64,000 nucleotides of DNA, from assembly GCA_963930655.1 (NCBI GenBank), contig OZ005614.1, forward strand, positions 1,736,001-1,800,000, read 5' to 3'. This stretch comes from Myrica gale (taxonomy: Eukaryota > Streptophyta > Magnoliopsida > Fagales > Myricaceae). Position numbers and translations under genes: made by a program. Numbering within the stretch: position 1 is the stretch's first letter; the number at the start of each line of letters is the position of its first letter. Below, piece by piece: positions 11,411 to 22,986 of the stretch. Below the pieces are notes generated by a model that saw only the letters and a program-made list of their open reading frames with translations, searched no databases and was not told the origin of the DNA.

Positions 11411-12087
11411 TTGCTGACCTGATAAGTAGCCCAAAATTAAAAGGGAGTCGAATACGCTAGGAAATAAATAAATAAATGGTAAATAGCCCAAAATGTTGAA
11501 GAGGAGACACCTTGCTCTTGGTCAAAAGTTCTGGAAAATAGGGGGAAAATAAAAGAGAAGAAATTTGAGACAATTACACCTAGTGTAGAAATCTAAGAAT
11601 CACAAACAGTAATGCAAGGGACGAGAAGCTGGTTTTGTTTGCCAAAAGCTGTTATCTTTTATTTTTTGATCAACCAAAAGCTGTTATCTGTACTAATGGA
11701 TATATAGTCTCCTTATGATATAGTCTTCTACTCTTCTTCATTGTTTTATCAGCAAAAAGGGAAAATGAAAAGTTTTGACCATACACTTGAGATGTCATTA
11801 TCACTATATCCCCGTATAAAAGTTTGAAGCTGCTGTCTATGTTGAACATGTATCAGTTTTATACTTCACATCTGCGCAGGGCCATGCTGGTGCGGCTATA
11901 GCATATGGATCCCTTCTGCTTAGAGGCTAGCTCTTACCACCCATGCATCTCATGCTATATTAATTATGGGAGTCTTTTCAGATTTTGAAGATTTATTTTC
12001 AAAGGGTTCCTATTTTAGCAACAGGGTTCTTTTCAGATTGAATTTTGTGGTCGTAGATATGTTCTCCCTAGCAGTGGCTGAAGATAA

Positions 12088-12245
12088 TGTAGAAAGTGAA
12101 AGGAATACTTACGTATATTGATTCTGAAGTAGTGATACATTACAGAGGAATTGAGTTCTTTATACATAGGCTTCACGTGACTTAATCACTCAAATAACAA
12201 CTAACAAGTTTCTAACAGAAAAAACTAAAAACTGTTTTGTTAACC
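12088..12245 (-). repeat. Copia 3' LTR, minus orientation
   Basis: 158 bp, reading on the minus strand from GGTTAACAAAACAG to TTTCTACA. It matches 13684-13841 over its full length without gaps, with about a dozen differences, but in inverted orientation. Confidence 0.8.
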
Positions 12246-13683
12246 GAGCTAACCATCTTCCAAATGGTTAGCATCAATACTCCCCCTCAAGCTGGAGTAT
12301 GAATACTATGAGTACCGAGCTTGGAAAGGAGAAACTGGAATTGTGATTTGCCAAGGGCTTTAGTAAAAATGTCAGCAAGTTGATTAGCTGAAGAAACATA
12401 AAATATTTGAACAAACAAAAACCAGAAACAGATATGCAGCTATCTACACATGTTGCCCAGTCACTGTCCGAGAAGCCTTGAAGCTTAGTACTCGAAGAAC
12501 TAGGGAAAAACAGGGCTTGAGCAAGACTGCCCTTGAGATACCGAAGCAATCTATAAGCTGCATTCAAATGGGATTGACATGGTTGGGCCATGAACTGAGC
12601 CAAAGTATGAACGGAATAGAACAAATCAGGACGTGTAATGGTAAGATACAATAATCTGCCAATAAGACGAAAATATTGAGAAGCATCTGTCAAGGGATTA
12701 ACAGTATCTTTAGAGAGCTTAAGTTTGGAATTCATAGGAAAAGGGACAGGTTTACACCCGATATATTCTGCATCTTCTAAAATCTCAAAAACATACTTTC
12801 TTTGGCTAAGAGAGATACTGGTAGGATGTCTGGCAATCTCAAACCCCAATAAATATTTCAATTTTTCCAAGTCTTTAATTTTGAAACGATCATCCAAATA
12901 AGACTTGACTTGAGAGACATAGGTGATATCATTAGAAGCTATGATAATATCATCTACGTAAATTAAGAGTGCAGTAAATGAGGAACCATGAATCTTTGTA
13001 AATAAACTATAGTTAGCCTTGCTTTGCTTATAGCCAAGAGAAAACAAAGCATCGGAAAAGTTTACGAAACCATTGGCGACTAACTTGTTTAAGACCATAT
13101 AGAGCTTTCATCAACCGACACACCTTATGCTCCCCCTCCTTTGCAAAACCAAGTGGTATTACCATGTAAACCTGTTAATCTAAATCGTCATGTAAAAATG
13201 CGTTGTTGACATCAAGTTGCTCTAAAAACTAATTTTGACTTGCTGCAAGTGCCAAAAAACAACGCACAGTTGTCATTTTAGCCACGAGAGAGAAGGTTTC
13301 AACATAGTCAATGCCTTCTCTTTGTGTAAACCCTTTGGCTACAAGAACAGCTTTGTAGCGCTCCATAGAACCATCAGCCTTATACTTGATACGGTAGACC
13401 CATTTACAACCTATAGTCATCTTGCCAGGAGGTAAGTCAGTTATAAACCAAGTATGATTTTGTTCTAGAGCAGTCATTTCAGCAAGCATTGCATCATTCC
13501 ACTTAGAGTCTTGAGCAACTTGCTTGTAGGTAGTTGGCTCATGATGAGTGGAAATAGCTAGACTAAAAGCTTGATGAGATGGAGAGAGTTTAGAGTAGGA
13601 AAGATACCGAGCTATGTTAACAGCCGCACCAGTTTGCTAAAGCAATGAAGGCGAAGGGAGTGGACTTGTCAAAAGAATGAACT

Positions 13684-13841
13684 TGTTAACAAAACAGTTT
13701 TTAGTTTTTTCTGTTAGAAACTTGTTAGCTGTTATTTTAGTGATTAAGCCAGGAGAAGTCTCTGTATAAAGAACTCAATTCCTCTGTAATGTATCATTAC
13801 TTTAGAATCAATATACAAAAGTATTCCTTTCACTTTTTACA
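13684..13841 (+). repeat. Copia LTR, plus orientation, followed by PBS
   Basis: 158 bp from TGTTAACAAAACAG to TTTTTACA. Immediately after it, TGTTATCAGAGC (13842-13853) resembles the initiator-tRNA-Met primer binding site TGGTATCAGAGC used by plant Copia elements. Confidence 0.8.
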
Positions 13842-14507
13842 TGTTATCAGAGCTAATACACGCTCTTCTCACACTGATTCTAATAAAAAAAAACTTAAAA
13901 AACTGTTTTGTTAACCGAGCTCACCAATATATAAACATGTGACCATATTTGTTTGACTTTTGTTGGACTGTGGCTGACCCCTTATATAGATGGACTTCTC
14001 GATCAGCTGATATAGTTGACACGTGTGGGTGAGAGAAATATGATATTTGATCTCCATAAAGTTCCTCTTTGAAGATCATCCACATTAAAAGTGGAATATT
14101 TTATTTTTGTAGAAAATAATATGACAACATTTCCACTTGAAGCCTTCACATTTCACTCCATACTCCCTCATGTGTGAGTTGGTGGCATCGACTGTGGCCT
14201 TTATTTTTTTCTTCCTGTTTCCTTCTTTGGAAATCTTTCAGGTGAGCAAAATGGTGGCTCACCACTATGCTAAACCGATCCCTCTTTTAAAATTTACACT
14301 TTGATGACATGCTGGCATGTTTTAGGTGTTCAAGTCCCTGAATCTCTTACAAAATTCAGTTCAAAGAGGAATTTCTCTGCCAAACCAAGGAAGAGAACGG
14401 AGAGCCCTGAAATGGATCCGGTAGAGATGGCCAGGGAACAGTTCCATATTGCAGCGAAAGCAGGATGTTATCTTGGCCTAAAATGGTTGAATAGACTTGA
14501 GGAGTAA

Positions 14508-16456
14508 GAGCAACGTCTAAGTGCTGGACAGAAGTCAGATATTTCTTTGGCACAGCTTGCCTAATGTGAGTACCAGCTAAAAAGATAGTGTCTCAAAATG
14601 GACTGATGAATTCAATTCATCTATGGAAATGACTACTTTCAGGTGAGCTTGGGGCCGGCTTACAGTATGCGTTGCTTCATACAGTCCCTTGCTAAAAAAA
14701 GAAAAGAAAAGAAGAAGAAGAAGGAAAATGAAAAGAACAGCGTCACCATATCATCGTGTTTGGTTATTTATCTCGTTAAGACGAGGAAGATGCCGTTGTG
14801 TATATTTCATAGAAAAGCACCGGCTTCGGTGGAATCTGTTAATGTAGTCTTGAAATAAGAAATACATTTTGGAAATTGCTCTATGTTGTACGTACCGGAA
14901 CTCACGGTCTTGTCTGTAGCAAAGCTGCGGTGGTATTTGAGTTATAAATTTTTGGGATAATTAACATTTTCTAATGTTAAAGTCAGTTAAAAAGATGAAT
15001 AAAGAGAATTTGAATTGTATTTGAGTGTTAAAATTTTGAGGTAGTTAATATTATAGGATGTTAAAGTTATTAAAAAAAGATAAAAATAAAAAATTTGAAT
15101 AAATTTTTATATTTATTCCGAAAAGAGGATTAATATTTCAGTGTCAACGGTAACCTCTGCGTTTTTTACAATCAGAATCCATGTGACAACCCTTTTTCTT
15201 ATTCCCTTTCTTTCTGCATGCCTTTTTTTTATTTAGGAAATTCTTCTTAACGCAGTTTCACAAACACCATAACAACTAAATCGAAGGAGGGTGAGGAATG
15301 GAGAATATTGTGAGACCATTTGATGCCAAAATTTGAAATCATGGGTTTCACGAATAGTCCACAGAACTTGAGATCGCATGGGACGAAGAGTCCCGGGTCT
15401 GTCTTTTTTCCGGCCTCCCTTTGTTTTAGGCCGTCAAAGGGGAAAAAACAAAAAAGAAGTTAGAATTGAAAGATACAATCATTATCTCGATCGGTAAAGG
15501 ACCAAAAATGGGCAAAATAATAATAATAATAAAATTCCATCTCCTCGAAACAATAAACATTTATCGTTTTATTTCTTCGTAGTATCTAAACATAAAGCAT
15601 GTCTCCTATCCTTTTTCTTATAGACACATATAGCTAAGCTATCCACAAAGCAATTTCTTTAAAAACAATTTAAAGAGGAATTGTTGCGGATTCTGGAACC
15701 TAAAACCTGCAGTATAGAGAACGATATCGTTCTACTTGTCAAGGAAAGTAAGGTTAAGTGGTTAACTATTGTGGTGTCCGCCAGCTGTGAGCGTGTGTAC
15801 TCGGTAAATATCAAGTCCTGCAGTACATGCTTGGTTTTGTTTATCTGTGTCTACTTGTGACATCCTGCAAACTGTAACACCAAATCGGACATAAAAATCG
15901 TATAATCAAGGTCTATAAACTATGGATTTTATCTTTTAGGCCTCAGAAATGAAGTTGATTCATTTATATAATCAACGGGTTTCCCAGTAGCTTACAAAGG
16001 CAACATAAAAAGTGCAAAGAGGCATCTCTAATGCGCAATATGAATTTCAAACAAACAAAATTGATGCACCTTGCAAATATTCAAGCAAACTTCTTACCTA
16101 AGCATGCAGTTGAGCCATGAACCTGTGATTTTTCAATTGTCAAATCCACCGAACCTTTGTTCTTGGGAACCATACCGATGACTCCGCTGCTAAGTTGCCA
16201 GAACTAATACAGAAGTGGCAGTCAATACCAGAAGTATTTCAAGTCCAAAAAGATTAAACGGGAGATTAGTAAGGACACATACCTCCAAGGAAGAGTAGCT
16301 GGAAGTTTCACATCCGCCAGAAGCAAATTTTCACAATCATCACCAATTCTCAAGGGCCGAAGCTATTATTTGCATGGAAAATATTGGCCCTTGTTTTCCA
16401 GAATCATTGACTCCACTATATGTAGACATGAATCATGCCCATCAAATATGACTTTC
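14508..16456. other. Intergenic with PPR 3' flank
   Basis: Contains a Tourist-like A/T-rich element around 14935-15115 (GTATTTGAGTTATAAATTT; AAAATTTTGAGG). From about 15900 it likely holds the 3' UTR of the PPR gene, which lies on the minus strand. No other coding signal is convincing. Confidence 0.5.
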
Positions 16457-19357
16457 TCACATGTCCATAGTTAACAACTTTTGATAGAGGTCAAATGCTT
16501 TGTCAAAATCCCTTATTTGGCAGTACTTCTTAATAAGTAACTGAAATGGAACGTGATCAATTGACAGCCCAGCTTTCTGGATTTTAGCAAAAAGCTCTTC
16601 AGCCTCCTCCATGTTGCCCCTCATACAGTGACCTCTAATTAGTTCAGTGTAAGTTATTATATCAGGTTCATATCCTCTTCTCAGCATCTCATCGTGTAAT
16701 TGAAGTGCTAAACGTATGTGCCCCACGTTACAAGCAGCGCCTATCAACAAATTATAGGTGACTATGTCAGGGTACAAACCCCAGAGAAGTATCTCCTTCT
16801 TAAGAGAATAGGCATCAGCAATGTTCCCTCCTTTTATTTGAGCATGAACCAGAGCATTGTAAGTAAATACATTGGGTAGAACACCAAAAGCCAGCATATG
16901 TTTTCTGATGGAGAATGCATTACTGAGATCTCCACACCTTCCAAAACAATCAATTATGAGATTCCATATATGAGGCTCTGGCACTACTGAATTTTCCAAC
17001 ATATAAACAAGAAACTCAAAAGCTCTGCCAGCATTTCCGTAAATGCATAGGCCTTGGATGATAATTTTGTATGAAATTGGATCAGGAGTAACTCCCAGTC
17101 TTGCCATAACACCATGGACATAACAAGCCTCATCAAACTTCCCATCTTTGCAAAGACCATTAATAAGAATGTTATAAGTAAAAACATCTGGAAGTAAACC
17201 CCTTTTAAGCATTTCACAGAAGTACCTGTATGCAAGCTTCATGTGTCCACTTGAACAAAATCCATGGATAAGGACATTATATGCAACAACATCTATTCGG
17301 GTATTGTTTTGGATCATCTCATCCCAAAGACTAAGAGCCTGAAACATATCTCCATTTTTAACACAACCATCTATAAGTATAGTTGAGGTAATTACATCTG
17401 ATGTTGCCTTCACATTTTCTTCCTCTAATATCTCTCCAAGAAGCTTCCCCGCTTCCTCCAAAAGTCCTCTCTTGCATAATGCATGTACAAGAATGTTACA
17501 AGTGACTCTATTTGGCCTAATTCCCCAATTAGCCATAGCAGAGCAAATATACAAAGCTTTGTCCACATTGTTGATAAGGCAATAACCCTTGATGAAAGTG
17601 TTGTACGTGGCACAGTTGGGAGAGGGACCCATTTCTACCATCTCCCTAATAAGGGAATCTGCCTTATCCAAGGCACCATTTTTACACAGTCCGTTCACAA
17701 GATAATTGTGAGTAAATACATCAGGAACAACACCTTTCCGTATCATTTTTCTTCGAATCCATAAAGCAGATCCTGCTTTACCAGCCAAACACAAATTCCT
17801 AATTACATCCACATGTTGAGCCAAATTAACTTCCAAAGCGTATCCTTGAATGCCTATCTCTGCCAGAGAAATGCTCTGCCTACATAATTTAATTTAGGAA
17901 ATGAAAAACATGTCATAAACCTGGCGTCTCATAACACCGATAATTACAAATAAGAATGTCCCGAAATGAATATAATTACCAAAGGCTATTATCTGACAGC
18001 ACTCTTTTACTAGATCTAACACTCAGTCCTAATAACTGTCTTTAGGATCCAATTGGCATAGACCGTCGAAATTATTAATCAACAGTAGTCCCAACTTCTA
18101 CAAGCAACTGCGCCTTACGCAAATTTAGTTGTACAGACGTGGATATCTTCAATTGCTGACAATAACCATAGGACTTTATGTAGTTGATTTTTTAAGCAAA
18201 ATTTATGTGTTTAATTAATTAAATAGGACTGTCCAATTCTCCAAAACCTAAACACACGACTTCTACAGCCATAAGACAATTACCACTTGTACTTGATAGC
18301 ATAACATATAACGGGAATTCTAAGTCTACCCAATTTCATAGAAAACGTATTTTCAAATTCCGTAGGCTTTTTAGTAGCAGTTGTAGGGCAGTGTAAAACT
18401 GCCATGAAAGCAATAAACACTTCCTTGCAAATATAAACCTCCAATTCTTTCCCCTTCATATTCAAAGTGTACATAAATCAAAAGCTGACCTCATCATTTT
18501 CAAACGTTCCAAACTGTCCTTCAGAATTGTATCTAAGACATTGAAAACTGCATACGGATCTCTTTTATCATCAGAATCCTTTTGCTTTGAAAACCAGTCG
18601 TGATCTCCCAACTGGTAATGCTCACCCATAGTTGCCATGATATCTTCAAAAGAAGAGGGCAGTAGATCCTCATTCCTGCAACTCCATCACGTGTTGAGAA
18701 TCAGAAAAAGCAAATTACACTTACCACAAACCACAGAAAAGAAAGAAAGAAAGAAAAGAACAAGGAAGGTGAAGACACCATGCATACAAAAAAAAAATAG
18801 AGAACTAAAACCTGTTCACACACACAAAAAAATACGTGTACGTGATGTTCTCTGCTCTTCAAAATCAACTAAAAGTTGGAATTGCTGACAAACTTCGTTC
18901 TGTATTTTTTTCCAAAAGTGTACATCTTTATACATTTGCAAGACATGATAGATCATTTTATTACGAAAATAAATACGCCGAGGATTGAAGTCAACAAGCT
19001 ATGTGAGATTTTCCTTTATGTCTTCATAATCAGATTTCTCAGCAACCAACCAGTGCGAAGAACAAAAGAACTACCTGACATTTGAATCAAAGTCCGCCTT
19101 GCAGAAGAAAATCTTGGCAAAGATCTGAGCAATATCGAGCTTTATGGAGTCTAGGGCTCGATTCAAATATCTAAGAAGAAGAATGTGGGAGGCAGATGAC
19201 GACGATTTCCCGCAGCCAATTAGTAGCTGAGAGAGAGAACACAAACATTTAATCAATCAGCGATACAACAATAATATGTAAAAATACATGTAAGCAAGCT
19301 TAGTTTCGCGCCAAAAATGAATAAAAAAAATAGTGTAGAAATTTAACTCACGGCCAT
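16457..19357 (-). CDS. P-class pentatricopeptide repeat protein (At5g24830-like)
   Basis: Four coding exons: 19352-19357, 19075-19226, 18490-18675 and 16457-17879. All splice sites are GT-AG and the frame spans 588 residues. Exon 1 carries only ATG GCC; exon 2 then gives a Leu/Ser/Arg-rich start (ALLIGCGKSSSSASHILLLR), typical of an organelle transit peptide. Exon 4 holds about 11 tandem 35-residue P motifs, such as PDVFTYNILINGLCKDGKFD and PDIVTYNLLIGAACNVGHI. No E, DYW or SMR domain follows, so it belongs to the P class, which binds RNA in mitochondria or plastids (family knowledge). Length and architecture resemble Arabidopsis At5g24830 from memory. The large exon also opens with a TTG-initiated frame at 17836, which is not the start: coding continues upstream through the acceptor at 17880. 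Confidence 0.87.
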
Positions 19358-19616
19358 TCGATACGTCTCTCTCTCTCTCTGTGAGGGCGTCTTTAATTTG
19401 CTGCTCCGTCGTCTTCGTTCCTCCAAGGCTGCGACGGTAGTCACTGTGCAACTCGAGGTTTTCACCCGATGATGAAAACCCACTGGATTCCGAAGCACAT
19501 GGGCCTGTCCGCTACCCATTAAAGGGCTCACACTGACCCAATCTGTTTTACAGGGTGGTCTAGGGCTTTGGATCAATGAAATGGGTTCCATAGATGGAAC
19601 CAGTGGAGGTTATCTT

Positions 19617-19812
19617 TTGTTGTAAAATTTTTGGTATTGGGTTTAGTGATGGTATTAGGTTTAGTGAAAAAGTGAAGAGAGGAGTACTTTTTTATATTTT
19701 TTGTAGTGAAAAGTTATGATTGGATGGGAGAGAGAGATTATATTGTAGTATTTTATTGTAAATTGGTGAAAAATTTTATAAAAATTTTCATGCAAACACT
19801 CAAAACAGACTT
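19617..19812. mobile_element. Tourist-like MITE
   Basis: Runs from TTGTTGTAAAATTTTTGG to CAAACACTCAAAACAGAC. The interior GTGAAAAAGTGAAGAGAGG and AGTGAAAAGTTATGATTGGA are the reverse-strand forms of blocks seen at 3655-3852 and 53709-53907. Confidence 0.6.
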
Positions 19813-20003
19813 TAAAACTTCCACAAATTCAAGTCGAGCTATTTCCTTTTCCAGAGAATTTTAAGTTACGGATCGGTTTCTAAAATGAACTTAAAATCTT
19901 GCGCTAATATTATATTTGTCATAAATACAAATTCTCCTATCACCGATTGCCACGTCGATATGCTAAGACAATTGAACCTCTAGCTTGAATCCGACTCCTT
20001 GGT

Positions 20004-20177
20004 GGCCGCTTGAGTGCTTCAGTAAACCGCCTGCATGGCGGCCCTGTCTTGGTTATATAGTCTCTGATTATGGCCAAGCTCTTGTACTGAATATTTGGGA
20101 ATGTTTGTAGAGTTCTCTACCCTCCGATGTACTGACTTTTGGTTTTGTTATGCTATGCTTGGTTATAAAAAAAAATG
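20004..20177 (+). mobile_element. 5'-truncated LINE 3' end with 12-bp target duplication
   Basis: About 174 bp ending in an A-run (TTATAAAAAAAAA). It is flanked by CGACTCCTTGGT at 19992-20003 and the identical CGACTCCTTGGT at 20178-20189. Heavy 5' truncation, an A-tail and a variable-length TSD are the signature of target-primed LINE insertion. No coding sequence is left. Confidence 0.8.
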
Positions 20178-20388
20178 CGACTCCTTGGTCTCTCTTGTAT
20201 GAAAATTAACGGATACATTCATACATGCACAATGGAATATTAGTATCTTAATCAAAGGGATAGCTGTAACTTTTAATCGGAGTTGGAATTGTTGGTAACT
20301 TATTCAATCACTATCTGGCTATTATTTGTTTTCCACTTTTAAATGAAAGGCTTCACGAGGACCATGCAGATCTAAGATTAGTGTTTGT

Positions 20389-20563
20389 TTGTGGAAATTT
20401 CGGAGAATATTTTCGAAATTTTGGGAATCTTTACTTTATTGAGATTTATTGGGGTTTGTGAAAAGTAGAGTGTGTGTGTGTAAAAGTTAAAAATTTTGGA
20501 GTATGTTTGTTTTGTTGGAAATTTCGAACCCCAAAATTTTGGGGAAACAAACACCAATTCTTC
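20389..20563. mobile_element. Family-B MITE, copy 1
   Basis: Terminal inverted repeats: GTGTTTGTTTGTGGAAATTT at the left, AAATTTTGGGGAAACAAACAC at the right read inward. The short interior contains GAGTGTGTGTGTGTAAAAG. Related copies are at 33262-33450 and 58571-58737. Confidence 0.7.
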
Positions 20564-20595
20564 ATCAAAACTGATGGCCAAAATGTCAAAACTAG

Positions 20596-20655
20596 AATTT
20601 TGGTCCCAGTTTTACTCTGTTTTGGAGGTAATTTTGGTCCCAGTTTTACTCTGTT
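20596..20655. repeat. Tandem duplication, 34-bp period
   Basis: The block AATTTTGGTCCCAGTTTTAC plus CTCTGTT occurs at 20596 and again at 20630, identical over 26 bases. It lies just right of the family-B MITE. Confidence 0.85.
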
Positions 20656-20788
20656 GTACATTTTCCTTTAGCGGATAGGTCTGCAAATTTCAATATCTGC
20701 CACGATTGTTAGAACTAGCGCTGCGAAGAAGCCCGCAGCCCGCTCATGGTACAAAAATATCTATACTACACAATACAATTCGAACGGT

Positions 20789-22986
20789 TTAACCGAGTCT
20801 TTGGAAAACAAATAGAGAGCCTTTTGAGCCCCTCCCCAGCCTTATTTTGTCATCTACGTATGAGATTTGGAGTTTTACCTCACTCTGCCCACCATATGTG
20901 AATTCCAGTGCTCCTATCTTCAGTTCAGGTGGCTCAAATACAACTTGTATCCATTTATCATCCAGAGCTGTCAGTGTTCCTGTCCATGTTCAAGCGAAGA
21001 CACACATAGCAAAACTATTAGCATTTCTTGAATCCGCAGGCAGCCCATGCTTAAGGTTTTAGTTTCACTACTAAGAAGAGGTAAATGGTACGAGCGTTTC
21101 CCTTTTGGATAATAAAAGGAAGTTGATGGCATGCCTTTCAAAGAGACCTCCCCATCTAGAAACCCAAAAGCAGAAAAGGCAACTTTGTTCCTAACAGTGT
21201 CAGGTGCTTCAACAACTTGTATCATTTCCTCTGTTTTGAAAACAAGGCGGCCCAATGCACTCCTGTAGCCACCCCCAGGTGATGTTGGCCTTGAGCAGTA
21301 CGTGACATCCCACTCTGAAAAGCACTCATATAATTAACCCGCAATGGAATGAAGAATAGTAAGCAATTCAGAGGAAGTTCTAGTCAACGATCAGAAGTTT
21401 GAGCAGAATTATGGATTTTACCTCCGAATATGAGATGACATTTTACAGGCTCGTAAACACAATATTTCTGCAACTCTTCAGCCACTGCAGCTACCTCTTT
21501 ATGTTCTTCGTTTTTCAGCAAAACTCCTCCATCTGTACGCGTGACTGATTCAGAGATAAAACTCAGTTCCCATAACAGTCAAATATCTAAAAACCATGGA
21601 TAAGACCAAGGGATTATGGAAACATATAAAAGTCCCAAATAATATCAACATGATAAGGGGCAGTTAACGACCAAATAATTGCAGCACAACAAATGAAAAT
21701 GAGGGACCACAATAATGATTTTGGAAACATTGGCAACGGTAACAAATTTATCTCAATTTCTACGGTGTGGATTTGACCAAACTCTTGTTCTGGCTAAACC
21801 TTGTTCTCCATTTATGTGCCAGGTTTCCTACTCTCCTAATTTTAGCAGATAACTTGGTGATGCTTCACAGAATAATATATTCTGGCTAATGTTGCCAGCA
21901 ACAGCATAAATCGAGGAGAAAGAGGGCATACTGCTCAAGTGCGAAGTTTGGAAGTAGAAACAGAAAGGATGTCAGCTTTCATTAGACTACTGCACTGATG
22001 AAACCCAGCTTCTCACGTTTATTGATGAGAGTGGAAGGGCGAGATACCCCTTCACACCTACCTGATCGCGCTCGACTTCTTTGTGACACTCAAAGTGATT
22101 GGAATCCAGAACTGACCTGCTACTTAGCATCACCAGAGATTGCTCACAAAACACAGAGATGATCTCTAAAATCGCAGTCTGGCCAAAGATCAGCCAAATA
22201 GCTGCTTAGTCATTGATTAATGTCTGACTAATTTCGTTCCTTCCACCTATATCTTATTCCTTAACGCATAGCATTCGTCGCTCTCGCTGCTTCTCAACAT
22301 GCTCGGATATGGCGCAATAATAAATTGGGAAAAATACGTTTATATAACCCAAATCAACCACATTCTCCTCCATCACATGTTAGAGTTTTGACAAGACAAT
22401 GATCAGTTCCCATAAAATGGAACACATTCAATAGGAATTTTTGGCAGGTCAAGTTGCTGGCCATTACAAGGAAAACCCCATAACAGCTGGATTATATAGA
22501 ACAAAGGTTATTTCAGCGGCTAGGACGAAGGGTATGGTCGAGGCTCTTCCCTTATCTAATGCAATTATGAAATGACCCAAATGAAACTTTAGGACATCCA
22601 TTGGTTCCATTCCGGCCATAATTGCACCAGGAAAAATGTTGAACATAAAGCCCATTTCTATAATCTGATTTCTTCCAATTGGGTACAATGGAAACATAGG
22701 AAAATAAAAGCAAATATAAACAGTGTGGGGCAAATGGAAATCGACATACCTTGGAGAGGATAGACGCGACAAGGTCATCGGGACCGGTCCTCAGCTCAGG
22801 GTAGGAGACCGACACCGAGGCGAAAATACTTAATGTTTTGCGCTGGCGATGGTAATTTGGAAGTGAAAATATGGGAGGTGTGTTGGAGGGAAGCGAGCAA
22901 GATTTTAGAAGTCTGGGTTTGGATTGCTCGGCGCCTCTGAACGAGGAGGCTGGTATTAGAGTTAAAGAATGAACGGCCATGGACAT
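20789..22986 (-). CDS. Plastid fibrillin (PAP/fibrillin family, At5g19940-like)
   Basis: Four exons: 22750-22986 (or 22746-22986), 21422-21544, 21135-21314 and 20789-20979. The spliced product, about 244 residues, has a Ser/Arg-rich transit peptide (MSMAVHSLTLIPASSFRGAE). The fibrillin core follows: TDGGVLLKNEEHKEV, TYCSRPTSPGGGYRSALGRL, DTVRNKVAFSAFGF, KWIQVVFEPPELKIGALEF and SKGSLFVFQR. Fibrillins are lipocalin-like, lipid-associated plastid proteins found with plastoglobules and thylakoids (family knowledge). Two oddities stand out. Intron 3 uses a GC donor (AAAG|GCATGC). The exon 1/2 join is out of phase by one base if the strong AAG|GTATGT donor is used; only a weaker donor four bases on (TAT|GTCGAT) restores the frame. 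ATG at 22986 or 22980 could be the start. Confidence 0.85.

Larger units (their letters stand above)
8901..11879. other. Intergenic: hAT MITE, plastid-like patch, MITE remnant
   Basis: No intact gene. It contains the hAT MITE at 9340-9656, a probable plastid-derived patch around 10430-10720 and a Tourist-like remnant near 11214-11410. Open frames at 8954-9433 are chance, in composition-biased DNA. Confidence 0.6.
12088..13925 (-). mobile_element. Degraded Ty1/Copia element bounded by inverted LTR copies
   Basis: Minus-strand frames encode Copia RVT_2 pieces. 13229-13489 has [14 protein letters not shown] and [15 protein letters not shown]. 12274-13098 has LLIYVDDIIIAS (the YVDD catalytic core), the SQRKYVFEILEDA block and the SDSDWATC start of the RNase H region. 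Frameshifts separate the pieces, and gag, protease and integrase are absent. The polypurine tract GAGGGGGAGTA precedes the 3' LTR at 12088-12245. The other LTR copy (13684-13841) is the same length but points the opposite way and is followed by a PBS-like TGTTATCAGAGC. A short third LTR piece lies at about 13895-13925. Confidence 0.85.
11880..14507 (+). pseudogene. Sel1-like-repeat protein gene fragment split by a Copia remnant
   Basis: Two pieces join in frame. The first is 11880-11925, after the acceptor CTGCGCAG, encoding GHAGAAIAYGSLLLR. The second is 14326-14507, after the acceptor TTTTAG, encoding [12 protein letters not shown] onward and [17 protein letters not shown] up to NRLEE. The AxxGHAGAAIAYG and AREQFxIAAKAG spacing is that of Sel1/TPR-like repeats. 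At the first junction the donor reads AGAG|GCTAGC (GC, not GT). The reading frame ends at a stop (14505-14507), after which 18 further in-frame residues (EQRLSAGQKSD...) still look coding, suggesting a premature stop. I find no upstream exons. The roughly 2.4-kb intron contains the Copia remnant. Most likely a decayed 3' fragment; a spliced, slightly shortened gene is less likely. Confidence 0.6.
19358..20788. other. Spacer between PPR promoter and fibrillin 3' end
   Basis: Contains the PPR leader with a short CT/GA tract (19368-19381), a Tourist-like MITE (19617-19812), a truncated LINE with TSD (20004-20177), a family-B MITE (20389-20563) and a 34-bp tandem duplication (20596-20655). No gene seen. 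Confidence 0.65.

Noticed and set aside
17426..17764. Other-frame and plus-strand frames inside the PPR exon
   Set aside because: Shadows of the PPR coding frame.
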